From Stenotrophomonas rhizophila (GTDB taxonomy: Bacteria > Pseudomonadota > Gammaproteobacteria > Xanthomonadales > Xanthomonadaceae), in assembly GCF_003651185.1 (NCBI RefSeq), contig NZ_RCDC01000004.1, positions 1,040,659 to 1,104,658 on the forward strand: DNA of 64,000 nucleotides, read 5' to 3'. Within the stretch, counting starts at the first letter, position 1, and each line of letters opens with the position of its first letter. Under the pieces are notes generated by a model. That model did no database searches. It saw only the letters and a list, made by a program, of their open reading frames with translations, and was not told where the DNA came from. The position numbers and the translations under genes are program-made. Shown here piece by piece: positions 27,805-37,637 of the stretch.

Positions 27805-29599
27805 CACCCCCCGCAAGCCATCGTTGAACAAGCTTTCGCTCAAGCGCGAATCCGCCTCCGAACAGCCCAAGCTCGAAGAGCGCCTGCACAAAGTGCTGGC
27901 GCAGGCCGGCCTGGGTTCGCGCCGCGCGCTGGAACAGCGCATCGCCGATGGCCTGGTCAAGGTCAATGGCGAGGTCGCGCAGACCGGCCAGTCGATCAAG
28001 AGCGGCGACAAGGTCGAGCTGGACGGCCGTGGCTTCGTCGCCACCGCGCTGACTGAAACGTCCCGCGTGCTGGCCTACAACAAGCCGGAAGGCGAAGTGA
28101 CCACGCGCGAAGACCCCGAAGGTCGCCCGACCGTGTTCGAAGCGCTGCCTGCCCTGAAGGGCGCGCGCTGGATTGCGATCGGCCGCCTGGACATCAACAC
28201 CACCGGCCTGCTGCTGGCGACCACCGACGGTGAGCTGGCCAACGCGATGATGCACCCCTCCTACGAGGTCGAGCGCGAGTACGTGGTGCGCGTGCGCGCC
28301 CCGGAAGGCGAAGAGAAGGTGCCCGACAGCATCGTTGACCGCCTCGCCCGTGGCGTCGCGCTGGAAGACGGCCCGGCCAAGTTCGACGAGATCGAACGCA
28401 TCGGCGGCACCGATTCGCACGACTGGTTCCGCGTGGTGGTCAAGGAAGGCCGCAACCGCGAAGTGCGCCGCCTGTGGGAATCCCAGGGCTGCCAGGTCAG
28501 CCGCCTCAAGCGCACGCGCTACGGCAAGGTCAGCCTGCCGCGCGAACTGCTGCGTGGCCAGTCGGTCGAACTGCCGGCCAAGCAGGTTGAAGCGCTGCGC
28601 GCCGAACTGAAGCTGGAAGAAGGTGCCCCGTCGGCACTGACCCTGCAGCCGGTGATCGGTCAGCGTCGTGCCGCCAAGACCACCGTGCGCGTTTCGCGCG
28701 ACGGCGGCCGTGGCAACGCCTACGTCAACGGCCACAACTCGGCCGATGAAGGCCGCGAACTGCGTCGTTTCGACAACGTGCGCGAAGAGCGCGGCCGTGG
28801 CCGCGGCGGCAAGGGCGGCGGCTTCAAGGGTGGCCTGACGGTCAGCGGCGAAGCAGCGGCCAAGCAGTCGCAGCGCCCGTTCAAGGCTCGCCCGGACAAG
28901 GGCAACCGGGCACTTCCGGAAGGCAACCCGGCGGCGTTCCGCAGCTGGTACGTGCCGGACGGTGTCAGCACCGGGCCGAGCGGCCACCGCAATGCCGGCC
29001 CGGGCGCTGCCCGTGGTCCCGGCGCGCGTGGTCCGGGCGCCGGCGCAGGTGCCGGTGGCCAGGGCCGTCCGTATGGCAAGCCGAAGGGTCCGGGTGGCGC
29101 AGGCGGCCCGGGGCGCGGCAGCTACGGCGGCGGTGCTGAAGGTCGTGGCGGTTACGCCGGCGGTGGCGAAAGCCGTGGCGGCTACGGTGGCCAAGGCCGT
29201 CCGGCCGGTCCGGGTGGCGGTGGCAACCGCGGTGCCCAGGGTGGCCAGGGTCCTTCCCGCCATCCGTACGGTCATCCGGGCAATGCCCCGAGCTTCCCGT
29301 CCGATCACGCCAATCCGGGCGCCAGCCCGTACGGCAGCGCGCGTCCGGCGGGTAACCGCGGTCCGGGTGGTCCGGGTGGCAACCGTGGCCCGGGTGGTCC
29401 CGGCGCACGCGGCCCGGGTGGCGCCAGTGCGCGCGGCCCCGGCGGTCCCGGTGGCAACCGTGGTCCGGGTGGTCCGGGCGGCAACCGTGGCCCGGGTGGC
29501 CCCGGTGCTCGTGGTCCCGGCGGCCCGGGCGGTCGCCCCGGCGGCAACCGCGGCCCGGGTGGCGGCGGTCACCGTGGTGGCGGCCCGCGCGGCGGCTGA
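27797..29599 (+). CDS. rluB: 23S rRNA pseudouridine(2605) synthase RluB with RGG/GPGG-rich tail
   Basis: Residues 1-~275 are a complete RsuA/RluB-type enzyme: S4 domain (RLHKVLAQAGLGSRRALEQ), catalytic GRLDINTTGLLLATTDG with the essential Asp, and KEGRNREVRRLWESQGCQVS. The remaining ~325 residues are basic, then almost entirely Gly/Arg/Pro repeats such as RGPGGPGGNRGPGGPG. Usual RluB is about 290 residues, so more than half is an added disordered RNA-binding-like tail. Overlaps scpB, making scpA-scpB-rluB one operon. Confidence 0.93.
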   Translation: MSDTPRKPSLNKLSLKRESASEQPKLEERLHKVLAQAGLGSRRALEQRIADGLVKVNGEVAQTGQSIKSGDKVELDGRGFVATALTETSRVLAYNKPEGEVTTREDPEGRPTVFEALPALKGARWIAIGRLDINTTGLLLATTDGELANAMMHPSYEVEREYVVRVRAPEGEEKVPDSIVDRLARGVALEDGPAKFDEIERIGGTDSHDWFRVVVKEGRNREVRRLWESQGCQVSRLKRTRYGKVSLPRELLRGQSVELPAKQVEALRAELKLEEGAPSALTLQPVIGQRRAAKTTVRVSRDGGRGNAYVNGHNSADEGRELRRFDNVREERGRGRGGKGGGFKGGLTVSGEAAAKQSQRPFKARPDKGNRALPEGNPAAFRSWYVPDGVSTGPSGHRNAGPGAARGPGARGPGAGAGAGGQGRPYGKPKGPGGAGGPGRGSYGGGAEGRGGYAGGGESRGGYGGQGRPAGPGGGGNRGAQGGQGPSRHPYGHPGNAPSFPSDHANPGASPYGSARPAGNRGPGGPGGNRGPGGPGARGPGGASARGPGGPGGNRGPGGPGGNRGPGGPGARGPGGPGGRPGGNRGPGGGGHRGGGPRGG

Positions 29600-29610
29600 T
29601 CAGTGACACA

Positions 29611-29640
29611 AAAAAACCCCGGCTTCGGCCGGGGTTTTTT
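29611..29640. terminator. Strong bidirectional intrinsic terminator
   Basis: AAAAAACCCCGGC-TTCG-GCCGGGGTTTTTT: a 13-bp stem including A and T tracts on both sides, between the converging ends of rluB and the small periplasmic-protein gene. Confidence 0.95.
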
Positions 29641-29657
29641 GTTGGGTCAACTCACCC

Positions 29658-30083
29658 TCAACGGCGTTCGATGGTGAAGCGCCCCACCCCAATGCCCAGA
29701 TCCCAGCCCTTGCCGGTCCCGGCCAGGGCCAGCGATACATCGCCCTTGGTCATCACCTGCGCATTGCTGGATTTGTCCGCGCCGGCGTGCGCTTCAACGG
29801 CCGCATAGGAACCGATCAGGTCGTTGACCGAGTAGGCACCGGAGAACTTGCCCTTGCCGTCGACGATCTTCGACTTGCCCACGGTGAGGCCGCCGCCCTT
29901 GGCGGTGATCTTGACCGGGATGCGGGTGCCGTTGTCGCACTGGATGGTGCCGGTCCCCGAGGCGGTCTTGTACAGCACCGACCAGCCGGCCAGGGTGTAG
30001 TGCAGCTCGCAATCAATGTTGCCGGCGGCCTGTGCGGCCGGGATGCCAGCCAGTGCGATCAATGCCAGGGAGAACTTCTTCAT
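29658..30083 (-). CDS. Small exported protein of unknown function
   Basis: 141 residues with a clear signal peptide (MKKFSLALIALAGIPAAQAA, no lipobox). The mature part is Gly-rich and beta-like, with two cysteines close together in the first half (IDCELHY, TIQCDNGT) that could form a disulfide, and ends VGRFTIERR. I do not recognise the family. It stands alone between a terminator and a 100-bp gap before the amidase gene. Confidence 0.7.
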   Translation of the reverse strand: MKKFSLALIALAGIPAAQAAGNIDCELHYTLAGWSVLYKTASGTGTIQCDNGTRIPVKITAKGGGLTVGKSKIVDGKGKFSGAYSVNDLIGSYAAVEAHAGADKSSNAQVMTKGDVSLALAGTGKGWDLGIGVGRFTIERR

Positions 30084-30183
30084 GCAGGTCCGCTCGTACT
30101 GAAGGGGTAACGAGCCGAATCTAGCAGCGCGCGCGTGTGGCGCGGATGATGCGTATCGCGCGCCTCCGGCATCCGTTCAGCCA

Positions 30184-31008
30184 TCAACTGCGTTCCTGCA
30201 GGCTGAAGCTGTCCGCATCGAGCATCGCCGGGAAGCGCGCACGGTGCGCGGCCAGTGCCGCCGCCGAGATCGTGGTGGTGACCACCTGCTCGCGCTCGTG
30301 TACTTCCACCTGCGGCTGGCCGAGGAAATCGATCACGGCACTGTCGCCGGCGTAATGCAGTTCGTTGCCGTCCACACCGATCCGGTTGACCGCCGCCACA
30401 TAGCAGAGGTTCTCGATCGCGCGCGCGCGCAGCAGCGTCTTCCAGGCATAGGCGCGGGCCGACGGCCAGTTGGCCACGAAAATCTGCAGATCGAAATCCA
30501 GCTGGTCGGCGCGCTCGACGTTGTAGCGGTTGCGGCAGAACACCGGGAAACGCAGGTCGTAGCAGACCTGCGGATTGATCCGCCAGCTTTTCCATTCCAC
30601 GCACAGGCGCTCGCGGCCAGCGGCATAGCGTTCGTGCTCGCCGCCGTAACGGAACAGGTGGCGCTTGTCGTAGTACTCAAGCTCGCCCTCCGGCGTGGCC
30701 CACAGCAAGCGGTTGTAGACGCCCTCGCCCACCCGCAGCTGCACGCTGCCGGTGACCGCCGCGCCCAGCCGCACAGCCTGCTCGCGGATCCAGGCGACGG
30801 TGGGGCCGTCCATGCCCTCGGCCTTGTCGATGGCCTCGTTGGAGAAGCCACTGGTGAAGGTCTCCGGCAGGATCACCAGATCGGTCCGCCCGGCCAGCGG
30901 CGCCAGCAGCGCACCGTAATGCGCGCGATTGCCCGCCGGGTCGTGCCAGCGGGTGTCGCCCTGGATCAGGGAAATGCGCAGATCCTGCAGCCCGGTCACG
31001 GCACTCAT
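30184..31008 (-). CDS. Omega-amidase / Nit2-YafV-type carbon-nitrogen hydrolase
   Basis: 274-residue nitrilase-superfamily amidase. Catalytic triad E49 (VILPETF), K115 (YYDKRHLF) and C149 ([11 protein letters not shown]). The YDKRHLF and long C-terminal part match the omega-amidase branch, which hydrolyses alpha-ketoglutaramate and alpha-ketosuccinamate. ATG 31008 overlaps the aminotransferase stop (TGATG), so the two enzymes are made together; that fits the glutamine transaminase/omega-amidase route in which the amidase pulls transamination forward. Confidence 0.88.
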   Translation of the reverse strand: MSAVTGLQDLRISLIQGDTRWHDPAGNRAHYGALLAPLAGRTDLVILPETFTSGFSNEAIDKAEGMDGPTVAWIREQAVRLGAAVTGSVQLRVGEGVYNRLLWATPEGELEYYDKRHLFRYGGEHERYAAGRERLCVEWKSWRINPQVCYDLRFPVFCRNRYNVERADQLDFDLQIFVANWPSARAYAWKTLLRARAIENLCYVAAVNRIGVDGNELHYAGDSAVIDFLGQPQVEVHEREQVVTTTISAAALAAHRARFPAMLDADSFSLQERS

Positions 31009-32156
31009 CACAGGGCCCGCAGGCGTTCGATCGCCGCGTCCATCGTGGCGTCGTTCTTGGCAAAGCACAGGCGGACCAGGCGCTGGCCGGCCGGGGCGGT
31101 CTCATAGAACGGCGACAGCGGGATCGCCGCCACGCCCTGCTCGATGGTCAGCCATTTCACGAATTCGTGGTCTGGCAGATCGCTGACGGCCGAGTAATCC
31201 ACCAGCTGGAAGTAGCCGCCCGGCACCGACAGGGGTGTCAGGCGCGTGGTCAGCAGCTGCTCGCGGAAGCGGTCGCGCTTGGCCTGGTAGAACGCGCCCA
31301 GCTCCAGATGGTGCTCGGGCTCATCGCGGATCATGGCAGCGAAACCGTATTGGGCCGGGCCGAAGCTGGTGAAGGTGTTGTACTGGTGCACTTTGCGGAA
31401 CTCGGCGGTCATCGCCGGCGGCGCGATGGCATAACCGATCTTCCAGCCGGTGCAGTGGTAGGTCTTGCCGAAGCTGGAAATGACGAACGCGCGCGCGCGC
31501 AGTTCCGGATGGCGCAGCGAGGATTCGTGGCGACGACCGTCGTAGATGATGTGCTCGTACACCTCATCGGAAATCAGATAGATATCGGTACCGCGCAGCA
31601 CATCGGCCAGCGCCTGCATGTCCTCGGCGGTCAGCATCGCGCCGGACGGGTTGTGCGGCGTGTTGACCATCAGCAGGCGGGTGCGCGGGGTGATCGCGGC
31701 ACGCACGCGGTCCCAGTCGACCGCGAAGGTCTGCGGGTCCAGCGGCACGTGCACGGCCCGCGCGCCGGCCAGGTCGATCGCCGGCTCGTAGCAGTCGTAG
31801 GCCGGATCAAGCACGATCACTTCCTCGCCGGGGCGGACCACGGCGTGGATGGCGTTGAAGATCGCCTCGGTGGCGCCACTGGTGACGGTGATCTCGGTAT
31901 CCGGATCCACCTGGGCGCCGTACAGATCCAGCGACTTCTGCGCGATGGCCTGGCGCAGCGGCGCCACGCCGGTCATCGGCGGGTACTGGTTGAGTCCGCC
32001 CTGCATCGCGGCGATGGTTTCATCGATCAGCCGCTGCGGTGCGGAGAAATCCGGGAACCCCTGGCCAAGGTTGACCGCGCCGTGTTCGGCGGCGAGCTGG
32101 GACATCACGGTGAAGATGGTGGTGCCCACCTTGGGCAGCTTGGTTTGCGGTTGCAT
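31008..32156 (-). CDS. PLP-dependent aminotransferase (methionine/kynurenine-type, YbdL-like)
   Basis: 382-residue fold-type I aminotransferase. PLP lysine K231 in [17 protein letters not shown]; Asn/Asp/Tyr PLP contacts in NTPHNPSGA and ISDEVYEHI; substrate motif [12 protein letters not shown]. The sequence resembles E. coli YbdL and eukaryotic glutamine transaminase K, which use methionine, aromatic amino acids and glutamine. ATG 32156 agrees with the family N-terminus. Divergent from ccmA with a 102-bp gap; followed by the overlapping omega-amidase. Likely functions in methionine salvage or keto-acid reamination. Confidence 0.9.
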   Translation of the reverse strand: MQPQTKLPKVGTTIFTVMSQLAAEHGAVNLGQGFPDFSAPQRLIDETIAAMQGGLNQYPPMTGVAPLRQAIAQKSLDLYGAQVDPDTEITVTSGATEAIFNAIHAVVRPGEEVIVLDPAYDCYEPAIDLAGARAVHVPLDPQTFAVDWDRVRAAITPRTRLLMVNTPHNPSGAMLTAEDMQALADVLRGTDIYLISDEVYEHIIYDGRRHESSLRHPELRARAFVISSFGKTYHCTGWKIGYAIAPPAMTAEFRKVHQYNTFTSFGPAQYGFAAMIRDEPEHHLELGAFYQAKRDRFREQLLTTRLTPLSVPGGYFQLVDYSAVSDLPDHEFVKWLTIEQGVAAIPLSPFYETAPAGQRLVRLCFAKNDATMDAAIERLRAL

Positions 32157-32258
32157 CGGCAGCAGGGAAAGAACCGGGAGAACTCCCAGTGTACGCAAAT
32201 CATCCCGCCCGTTCCCCCGATACAATGGCGGCCCATTCCGGTGCAAAGATCCCGCCCC

Positions 32259-32888
32259 TTGAACGCCCCTCCGTTGCTGGCCGCGCATGGCCTTGGCTTC
32301 AGTCGCAACGACGAACCCGTCTTCGGCCCGCTGGACCTGCACGTGGATGCCGGCGAAGCCCTGCTGGTGCAGGGCGACAACGGCGCCGGCAAGACCACCC
32401 TGCTGCGGGTGCTGGCCGGCCTGCTGCGCGCCGGCAGCGGCCAGGTCGAGATCGATGGCAAGCGCGCCGGGCACAAGGAGCGCGCCAACTACGTGGCCTA
32501 CCTGAGCCACCTGCCCGCGCTGAAGCCGGACCTGGACACGCTGGAGAACCTGCATTTCCTGTGCGGGCTGCACGGCCGCCGCGCCCGCCAGATGCCCGGC
32601 AACGCGCTGGCGATCGTCGGCCTGGCCGGCTATGAGGACACCTTGGTGCGGCAGCTGTCGGCCGGGCAGAAGCGCCGCCTGGCACTGGCCCGCATCTGGC
32701 TCTCGCCCGCGCCGCTATGGCTGCTTGACGAGCCGTACGCCAATCTCGATCTGGACGGCATCAACCTGGTGAACCGCATGATTTCCGCGCACCTGCGCAG
32801 CGGCGGTGCCGCCCTGGTCACCACCCACGGCGCGTATGCCGCGCCACCGGTGCGTACGCGCCTGCTGACCCTGGGAGCGGCGGCATGA
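32259..32888 (+). CDS. ccmA: Heme exporter ATP-binding protein CcmA
   Basis: ATPase of the CcmABCD complex that releases holo-CcmE during cytochrome c maturation. 209 residues with Walker [10 protein letters not shown], signature [13 protein letters not shown], Walker [13 protein letters not shown] and a late H-loop (TTHGA). No ATG fits; TTG 32259 gives the family N-terminus ([16 protein letters not shown]), with GTG 32241 as an alternative. The stop overlaps ccmB by ATGA. TACAAT at 32221-32226 could be a -10 element. Confidence 0.93.
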   Translation: MNAPPLLAAHGLGFSRNDEPVFGPLDLHVDAGEALLVQGDNGAGKTTLLRVLAGLLRAGSGQVEIDGKRAGHKERANYVAYLSHLPALKPDLDTLENLHFLCGLHGRRARQMPGNALAIVGLAGYEDTLVRQLSAGQKRRLALARIWLSPAPLWLLDEPYANLDLDGINLVNRMISAHLRSGGAALVTTHGAYAAPPVRTRLLTLGAAA

Positions 32889-33580
32889 TCGCCCCGGGTA
32901 CCGAACCGGGTCTGTGGCAGACCGCACGGGCGCTGGTCGGCCGCGACATGCGCCTGCTCTGGCGCCGCCGCGGCGATGCGTTGCAGCCCTTGCTGTTCGC
33001 GTTGCTGGTGGTGGTGCTGTTCGCATTGGCACTGGGCCGCGACCCCGAGGCGATGGCACGCGTCGCCGCCGCCGTGATGTGGCTGGCGGTGCTGCTGGCC
33101 GGCCAACTGGCCCTGGATTCACTGTTCCGCAGCGACGCCGAAGATGGCTCGCTGGAGCAATGGCTGCTGGCCCCGGTGCCGCTGGCCTGGCTGGTGCTGG
33201 TGAGGGTGCTGGTGCACTGGCTCACCACCGCCCTGCCGCTGATCGTGATGTCGCCGCTGCTGGCGGAAATGCTGCATCTGCCGCATGACCAGCTGCCGAT
33301 GTTGCTGGCATCGTTGCTGCTGGGAACGCCGCTGCTGAGCCTGATCGGCGGGGTGGTCGCCGCGCTGACGGTCGGCATCCGGCGCTCTGGTATTCTCGTG
33401 GCGCTGCTGGCCCTGCCGCTGTATGTGCCGGTGCTGGTGTTCGGCGCGGGCAGTGTGGCGGCGGTCGCCCGCGGCCAGGACCCGATCGGCGCGCTGCTGA
33501 TGCTGGGCGCCGGGCTGGTGGTGGCGTTGGTGCTGGCCCCGCTGGCGACGGCCGCGGCGATCCGCATCTCGCTGAGTTGA
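32885..33580 (+). CDS. ccmB: Heme exporter protein CcmB
   Basis: 231-residue integral membrane subunit of CcmABCD with six hydrophobic helices. N-terminal [23 protein letters not shown] and [14 protein letters not shown] loops match the family. ATG overlaps the ccmA stop. A 123-bp gap separates it from ccmC. Confidence 0.94.
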   Translation: MIAPGTEPGLWQTARALVGRDMRLLWRRRGDALQPLLFALLVVVLFALALGRDPEAMARVAAAVMWLAVLLAGQLALDSLFRSDAEDGSLEQWLLAPVPLAWLVLVRVLVHWLTTALPLIVMSPLLAEMLHLPHDQLPMLLASLLLGTPLLSLIGGVVAALTVGIRRSGILVALLALPLYVPVLVFGAGSVAAVARGQDPIGALLMLGAGLVVALVLAPLATAAAIRISLS

Positions 33581-33703
33581 GCGGTATGGCGTACTGTCGG
33601 TGGCGTGCGCTGCGTTGTGAGCGTCACCTGCCTCCGCGTCATCCGTTACCGAGCCACTCCACGTCCGTTCCATCGTCGCCCTTCGTTGGATAGCCACTGC
33701 CGC

Positions 33704-34468
33704 ATGCACCCGATCGTCCGCTGGTTCCACCAACTCGGTTCGCCGCCCACCTTCGACCGCTTTGCCGCGCGCTGGTCGCGGGTGTTCTACCTGGCGGCGG
33801 TGCCGGTGCTGCTGGTCGGCATCTGGCAGGCGCTGGCCGTGGTGCCGGCCGATTCCAAGCAGCTGGACAGCTTCCGGATTCTCTACATCCACGTGCCGAG
33901 CGCGTGGATGAGCCTGTTCGTGTTCGCGCTGATGGCGCTGTACGCGGCGATCGCGCTGATCTGGCGGATCAAGACCTGCGAAATCCTGGCAATGGCCTGT
34001 GCCCCGCTCGGCGCTGGCTTCACCCTGATCACCCTGCTCACCGGCAGCATCTGGGGCAAGCCGACCTGGGGCACATGGTGGGACTGGGACCCGCGCATGA
34101 CCACCGAGCTGATCCTGCTGTTCCTGTACCTGGGCGTGATCGGCCTGTACCACGCCATCGAGGACCGCCGCAGCGCCGCGCGCGCAGCGGGCCTGCTGGC
34201 CATCGTCGGGGTGAGCCTGCTCCCGGTGATCCGCTATTCCGTGGAATGGTGGGGCAGCCTGCACCAGGGCCAGACCATCCGCCTGTTCGGCGCGTCCACG
34301 CTGGATGCCAGCATGGCACTGCCACTGTGGCTGATGGTGATCGGCACCAAGCTGTGGTTCGCCGGCTCGCTGCTGGCCAAGGCCCGCGCCGACAACCTGC
34401 TGCGCGAGGCCGGCAAGGCCTGGGTCGCCGCTGGCACCCGTGCCCCGCTGGAGGACAGCCGCCCGTGA
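33704..34468 (+). CDS. ccmC: Heme ABC transporter permease CcmC
   Basis: 254-residue heme-handling membrane protein that loads heme onto CcmE. Six helices; the periplasmic tryptophan-rich WWD signature is [12 protein letters not shown], flanked by conserved histidines ([10 protein letters not shown] and [12 protein letters not shown]). ATG 33704 is chosen because upstream residues are unlike the family. Overlaps ccmD by GTGA. Confidence 0.94.
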   Translation: MHPIVRWFHQLGSPPTFDRFAARWSRVFYLAAVPVLLVGIWQALAVVPADSKQLDSFRILYIHVPSAWMSLFVFALMALYAAIALIWRIKTCEILAMACAPLGAGFTLITLLTGSIWGKPTWGTWWDWDPRMTTELILLFLYLGVIGLYHAIEDRRSAARAAGLLAIVGVSLLPVIRYSVEWWGSLHQGQTIRLFGASTLDASMALPLWLMVIGTKLWFAGSLLAKARADNLLREAGKAWVAAGTRAPLEDSRP

Positions 34469-34650
34469 CCCATCTGCCTTATGTGATCGCCGCCTACGCG
34501 GTGTTCGTGCTGGTACTCGGCAGCGATGCCATCGGCTCCTGGCTGCGCCTGCGCTGGGCGCGCCGCCTGGCCGCGCGCCGCCAGCAGCGCCAGCAGGCCC
34601 GCACTGCAGCAGGCAGCGCACCGCCGCTGGCGCCGGAGCTGACCCGATGA
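34465..34650 (+). CDS. ccmD: Heme exporter protein CcmD
   Basis: 61-residue single-pass protein that stabilises the CcmABC-CcmE complex. One hydrophobic helix ([14 protein letters not shown]) followed by a very basic tail ([17 protein letters not shown]), the normal CcmD layout. GTG start overlaps the ccmC stop; the stop overlaps the ccmE ATG. Confidence 0.88.
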   Translation: MTHLPYVIAAYAVFVLVLGSDAIGSWLRLRWARRLAARRQQRQQARTAAGSAPPLAPELTR

Positions 34651-35108
34651 ATCCGGTCCGGCGTCGTCGCCTGCTCTGGGTGATGCTGCTGGTGCTCGCC
34701 TCCGGCCTGGCGACCGCGCTGGTCGCGATGGCCCTGCAGCGCAATATCGCCTACCTCTATACCCCCTCCGAAGTGCTGCGCGGCGATGCCGGCGATCACG
34801 CCCGGTTCCGCCTGGGCGGCATGGTGGTCAAAGGGTCGCTGCAGCGCGCGCCCGGTTCGCTGGATGCGCACTTCGTGGTCACCGATGGTGACGCGACCCT
34901 GCCGGTGATCACCTCGCGGATCCTCCCGGACCTGTTCGCCGAAGGCACTGCCGTGGTCGCCACCGGGCGCCTGCAGGACGGCCGTTTCGTTGCCGAAGAA
35001 GTGCTGGCCAAGCACGACGAGACCTACATGCCCAAGGAAGTGGCCGACAAGATGGGGCAGGCGCATATCAAACACGATGTGCCCGTGCCGGCGCCGGAGA
35101 CGTACTGA
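34647..35108 (+). CDS. ccmE: Cytochrome c maturation heme chaperone CcmE
   Basis: 153-residue periplasmic heme chaperone anchored by an N-terminal helix (about 9-30). OB-fold segment [11 protein letters not shown] and the heme-binding [10 protein letters not shown] motif, with covalent ligand H123 and tyrosine at 127. Overlaps ccmD; ccmF starts immediately after the stop. Confidence 0.95.
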   Translation: MNPVRRRRLLWVMLLVLASGLATALVAMALQRNIAYLYTPSEVLRGDAGDHARFRLGGMVVKGSLQRAPGSLDAHFVVTDGDATLPVITSRILPDLFAEGTAVVATGRLQDGRFVAEEVLAKHDETYMPKEVADKMGQAHIKHDVPVPAPETY

Positions 35109-37022
35109 GTGCTGCCGGAACTGGGGCAGATCCTGCTGGTCACCGCACTGTTGATGGCCGTGCTGCAGACCGTACTGCCGCTGTGGGGCGCCCATCGTGG
35201 CCGCGCCGCGTGGATGGCGGTGGCGCGACCGGCGGCCTACGCGCAGCTGGCGCTGCTGCTTGGGGCGTTCGGCGTGCTGACAGCGGCGTTCGTCACCCAG
35301 GATTTCTCGGTGCGCTATGTGGCGGAGAATTCCAACTCGCTGCTGCCACTGGCCTACCGCTACTCGGCGGTGTGGGGCGCGCATGAAGGCTCCCTGCTGC
35401 TGTGGGCGCTGGTGCTGGCGCTGTGGTGCGGCGCCGTCGCGCTGTGGTCCAAACGCCTGCCGGCCGAGGTGTCCGCCCGCGTACTGGGCGTGCTTGGCAT
35501 CATCAGCATCGGCTTTCTCGCCTTCCTGATCTTCACCTCCAACCCGTTCGCGCGGCTGCTCCCGGCGCCGCTGGAAGGACGCGACCTCAATCCGCTGCTG
35601 CAGGATCCCGGGCTGATCATCCACCCGCCGATGCTGTACATCGGGTACGTGGGCTTCGCGGTGCCGTTCGCGTTCGCGATCGCCGCGCTGCTGGAAGGGC
35701 GCGTGGATGCGCGCTGGCTGCGCTGGACCCGGCCGTGGACCAATGTGGCCTGGGGCTTTCTGACCATCGGCATCGCACTGGGCAGCTGGTGGGCGTATTA
35801 CGAACTGGGCTGGGGCGGCTGGTGGTTCTGGGATCCGGTCGAGAACGCCAGCTTCATGCCGTGGCTGGCCGGTGCGGCACTGATTCATTCGCAGGCGGTT
35901 ACCGAGAAACGCGGCAGCTTCGCCAGCTGGACGCTGCTGCTGGCCATCGCCGCGTTCGCACTGTCGCTGCTCGGCACCTTCCTGGTGCGCTCGGGCGTGC
36001 TGACCAGCGTGCACTCGTTCGCGGCCGATCCCTCGCGCGGCACCTTCATCCTGATCTTCCTGGCGCTGGTGATCGGCGGCGCGCTGCTGCTGTACGCGCT
36101 GCGGGCTGGCGCGCTGACCAGCGAGGATCCGCGCCGCGGCTTCCTGCCGACCTCGCGCGAGACCCTGCTGCTGGCCAACAACCTGCTGCTGGCCGCCGCC
36201 TGCGGCATGGTCCTGCTCGGCACGCTGTATCCGCTGCTGGCCGATGCGTTGGGCCTGGGCAAGGTCTCGGTCGGGCCGCCCTACTTCGGCACGCTGTTCG
36301 TGGTGTTGATGGCGCCGCTGGTGGCGCTGCTGCCGTTCGGGCCGCTGGTCAACTGGCAGCGCGACCAGGCCTCGCGGCGGTTGGCGATGCTGGCACCGTG
36401 GGCCGGGCTGGCGCTGCTGCTGGGCGTGATCGCGTACTTCATGGCACCGCAGGGCGCGTTGAAGACCGCTGCCGGCGTGACCGGTGCGGCCTGGGTCGCG
36501 TTCGGTACCGGGCGCTTCGTGTGGACCCGCCTGCGCGGCAACGGCAGGTTCACTGCCGAGATGATCGGCATGCTGCTGGCCCATGGCGGCGTGGCCGTGT
36601 TCCTGGCCGGCGCACTGCTGGTGGAAGCGTTGAACGTGCAGCGCGAAGTCGCGCTCGCCCCCGGGCAGTCGCTGGTGGTCGGCACCTACGAAGTGCGCTT
36701 CGAAGGCGTGGACCATCAGCAAGGCCCGAACTACGTCGCCGATCGCGGCCACCTGCGCGTGTTCCAGCACGACCGCCAGTTGGCGCTGCTGCATCCGGAA
36801 AAACGCCTGTACGCCAGTGGCGGGCAGGTGATGACCGAGGCCGGCATCCACGCCCGCCTCAACGGCGATGTTTACGTGGCACTCGGCGAATCGCTGGGCA
36901 ACAATGCATGGGCCGTGCGCGTGCACATCAAACCGTTCGTCCGCTGGGTCTGGCTGGGCGCGCTGCTGATGGCACTGGGTGGCTTCGTCACCGCCGCCGA
37001 TCGTCGTTTCCGTCGTCCCTAG
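35109..37022 (+). CDS. ccmF: Heme lyase CcmF
   Basis: 637-residue polytopic membrane protein attaching heme to apocytochrome c with CcmH. Tryptophan-rich WWD domain WGGWWFWDPVENASFMPWLA is present, with conserved periplasmic histidines (GAHEGSLLLW, IHPPMLYIGY, IHSQAV). GTG start directly abuts the ccmE stop (TGAGTG). Confidence 0.95.
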   Translation: MLPELGQILLVTALLMAVLQTVLPLWGAHRGRAAWMAVARPAAYAQLALLLGAFGVLTAAFVTQDFSVRYVAENSNSLLPLAYRYSAVWGAHEGSLLLWALVLALWCGAVALWSKRLPAEVSARVLGVLGIISIGFLAFLIFTSNPFARLLPAPLEGRDLNPLLQDPGLIIHPPMLYIGYVGFAVPFAFAIAALLEGRVDARWLRWTRPWTNVAWGFLTIGIALGSWWAYYELGWGGWWFWDPVENASFMPWLAGAALIHSQAVTEKRGSFASWTLLLAIAAFALSLLGTFLVRSGVLTSVHSFAADPSRGTFILIFLALVIGGALLLYALRAGALTSEDPRRGFLPTSRETLLLANNLLLAAACGMVLLGTLYPLLADALGLGKVSVGPPYFGTLFVVLMAPLVALLPFGPLVNWQRDQASRRLAMLAPWAGLALLLGVIAYFMAPQGALKTAAGVTGAAWVAFGTGRFVWTRLRGNGRFTAEMIGMLLAHGGVAVFLAGALLVEALNVQREVALAPGQSLVVGTYEVRFEGVDHQQGPNYVADRGHLRVFQHDRQLALLHPEKRLYASGGQVMTEAGIHARLNGDVYVALGESLGNNAWAVRVHIKPFVRWVWLGALLMALGGFVTAADRRFRRP

Positions 37023-37031
37023 GAGTTTCCC

Positions 37032-37637
37032 GTGTCCGATCCCCGCCCCGCCTCCCGCCCGCTGCCGCCCGTGGCCATCGTCATCGGGGTGCTGTTCTTC
37101 TTCGGGCTGCTGGGGCTGATGATCTACGGGGTGATGAAATCCGGCGCGCCGGACCGCGATGTCCTGCCCTCGGCACTGATCGGCAAGCCCGCACCGGCCT
37201 TCGAGCTGCCGGTGCTGCACGACCCGCACATCAAGGTCAGCAGCGCTGAACTGCGCGGCGCCCCCTACGTGCTCAACGTGTGGGGCAGCTGGTGCGCGGC
37301 CTGCCGCGATGAACACCCGATCCTGACCAGGTTCGCCGAAACCAAGCGCGTGCGCGTGATCGGCTACAACTGGAAGGACGAGCCGGCCGATGCCCTGCGC
37401 TGGCTGGAACAGCTGGGCAATCCGTTCGTGCTGGTGCTGAGCGACATCGAAGGCCGCACCGCGATCGACTGGGGCGTCACCGCCGCGCCGGAGACCTTCC
37501 TGGTCGATGCCAGTGGCGTGGTGCGCTGGAAGTACAGTGGCGCGCTCAGCCAGCGCGTGATCGATACCCAGCTGATCCCGGAACTGGAAAAGGTGGAGCG
37601 TGCCAATGCCCAGCCGCAGCTGCCCGCCTCGCCGTAA
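37032..37637 (+). CDS. dsbE: Thiol:disulfide interchange protein DsbE/CcmG
   Basis: 201-residue membrane-anchored thioredoxin-fold reductant for the cytochrome c CXXCH cysteines. N-terminal helix (about 13-34); active site WGSWCAACRDEHP with C88 and C91; the dipeptide between the cysteines is AA rather than the common PT or EP. cis-Pro is in AAPETFLVD. GTG start 9 nt after ccmF; its 3' end overlaps ccmH by 32 nt. Confidence 0.93.
   Translation: MSDPRPASRPLPPVAIVIGVLFFFGLLGLMIYGVMKSGAPDRDVLPSALIGKPAPAFELPVLHDPHIKVSSAELRGAPYVLNVWGSWCAACRDEHPILTRFAETKRVRVIGYNWKDEPADALRWLEQLGNPFVLVLSDIEGRTAIDWGVTAAPETFLVDASGVVRWKYSGALSQRVIDTQLIPELEKVERANAQPQLPASP

Noticed and set aside
29305..29547. Proline/glycine-rich minus-strand frame and tandem repeats suggesting a CRISPR-like array
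   Set aside because: The repeats are codon-level repeats of the RluB RGG/GPGG tail, with no spacers of constant size.
33636..33650. TGTGAGCGTCACC before ccmC as a Clp/Crp site
   Set aside because: Half-sites are separated by 3 instead of 6 bases.
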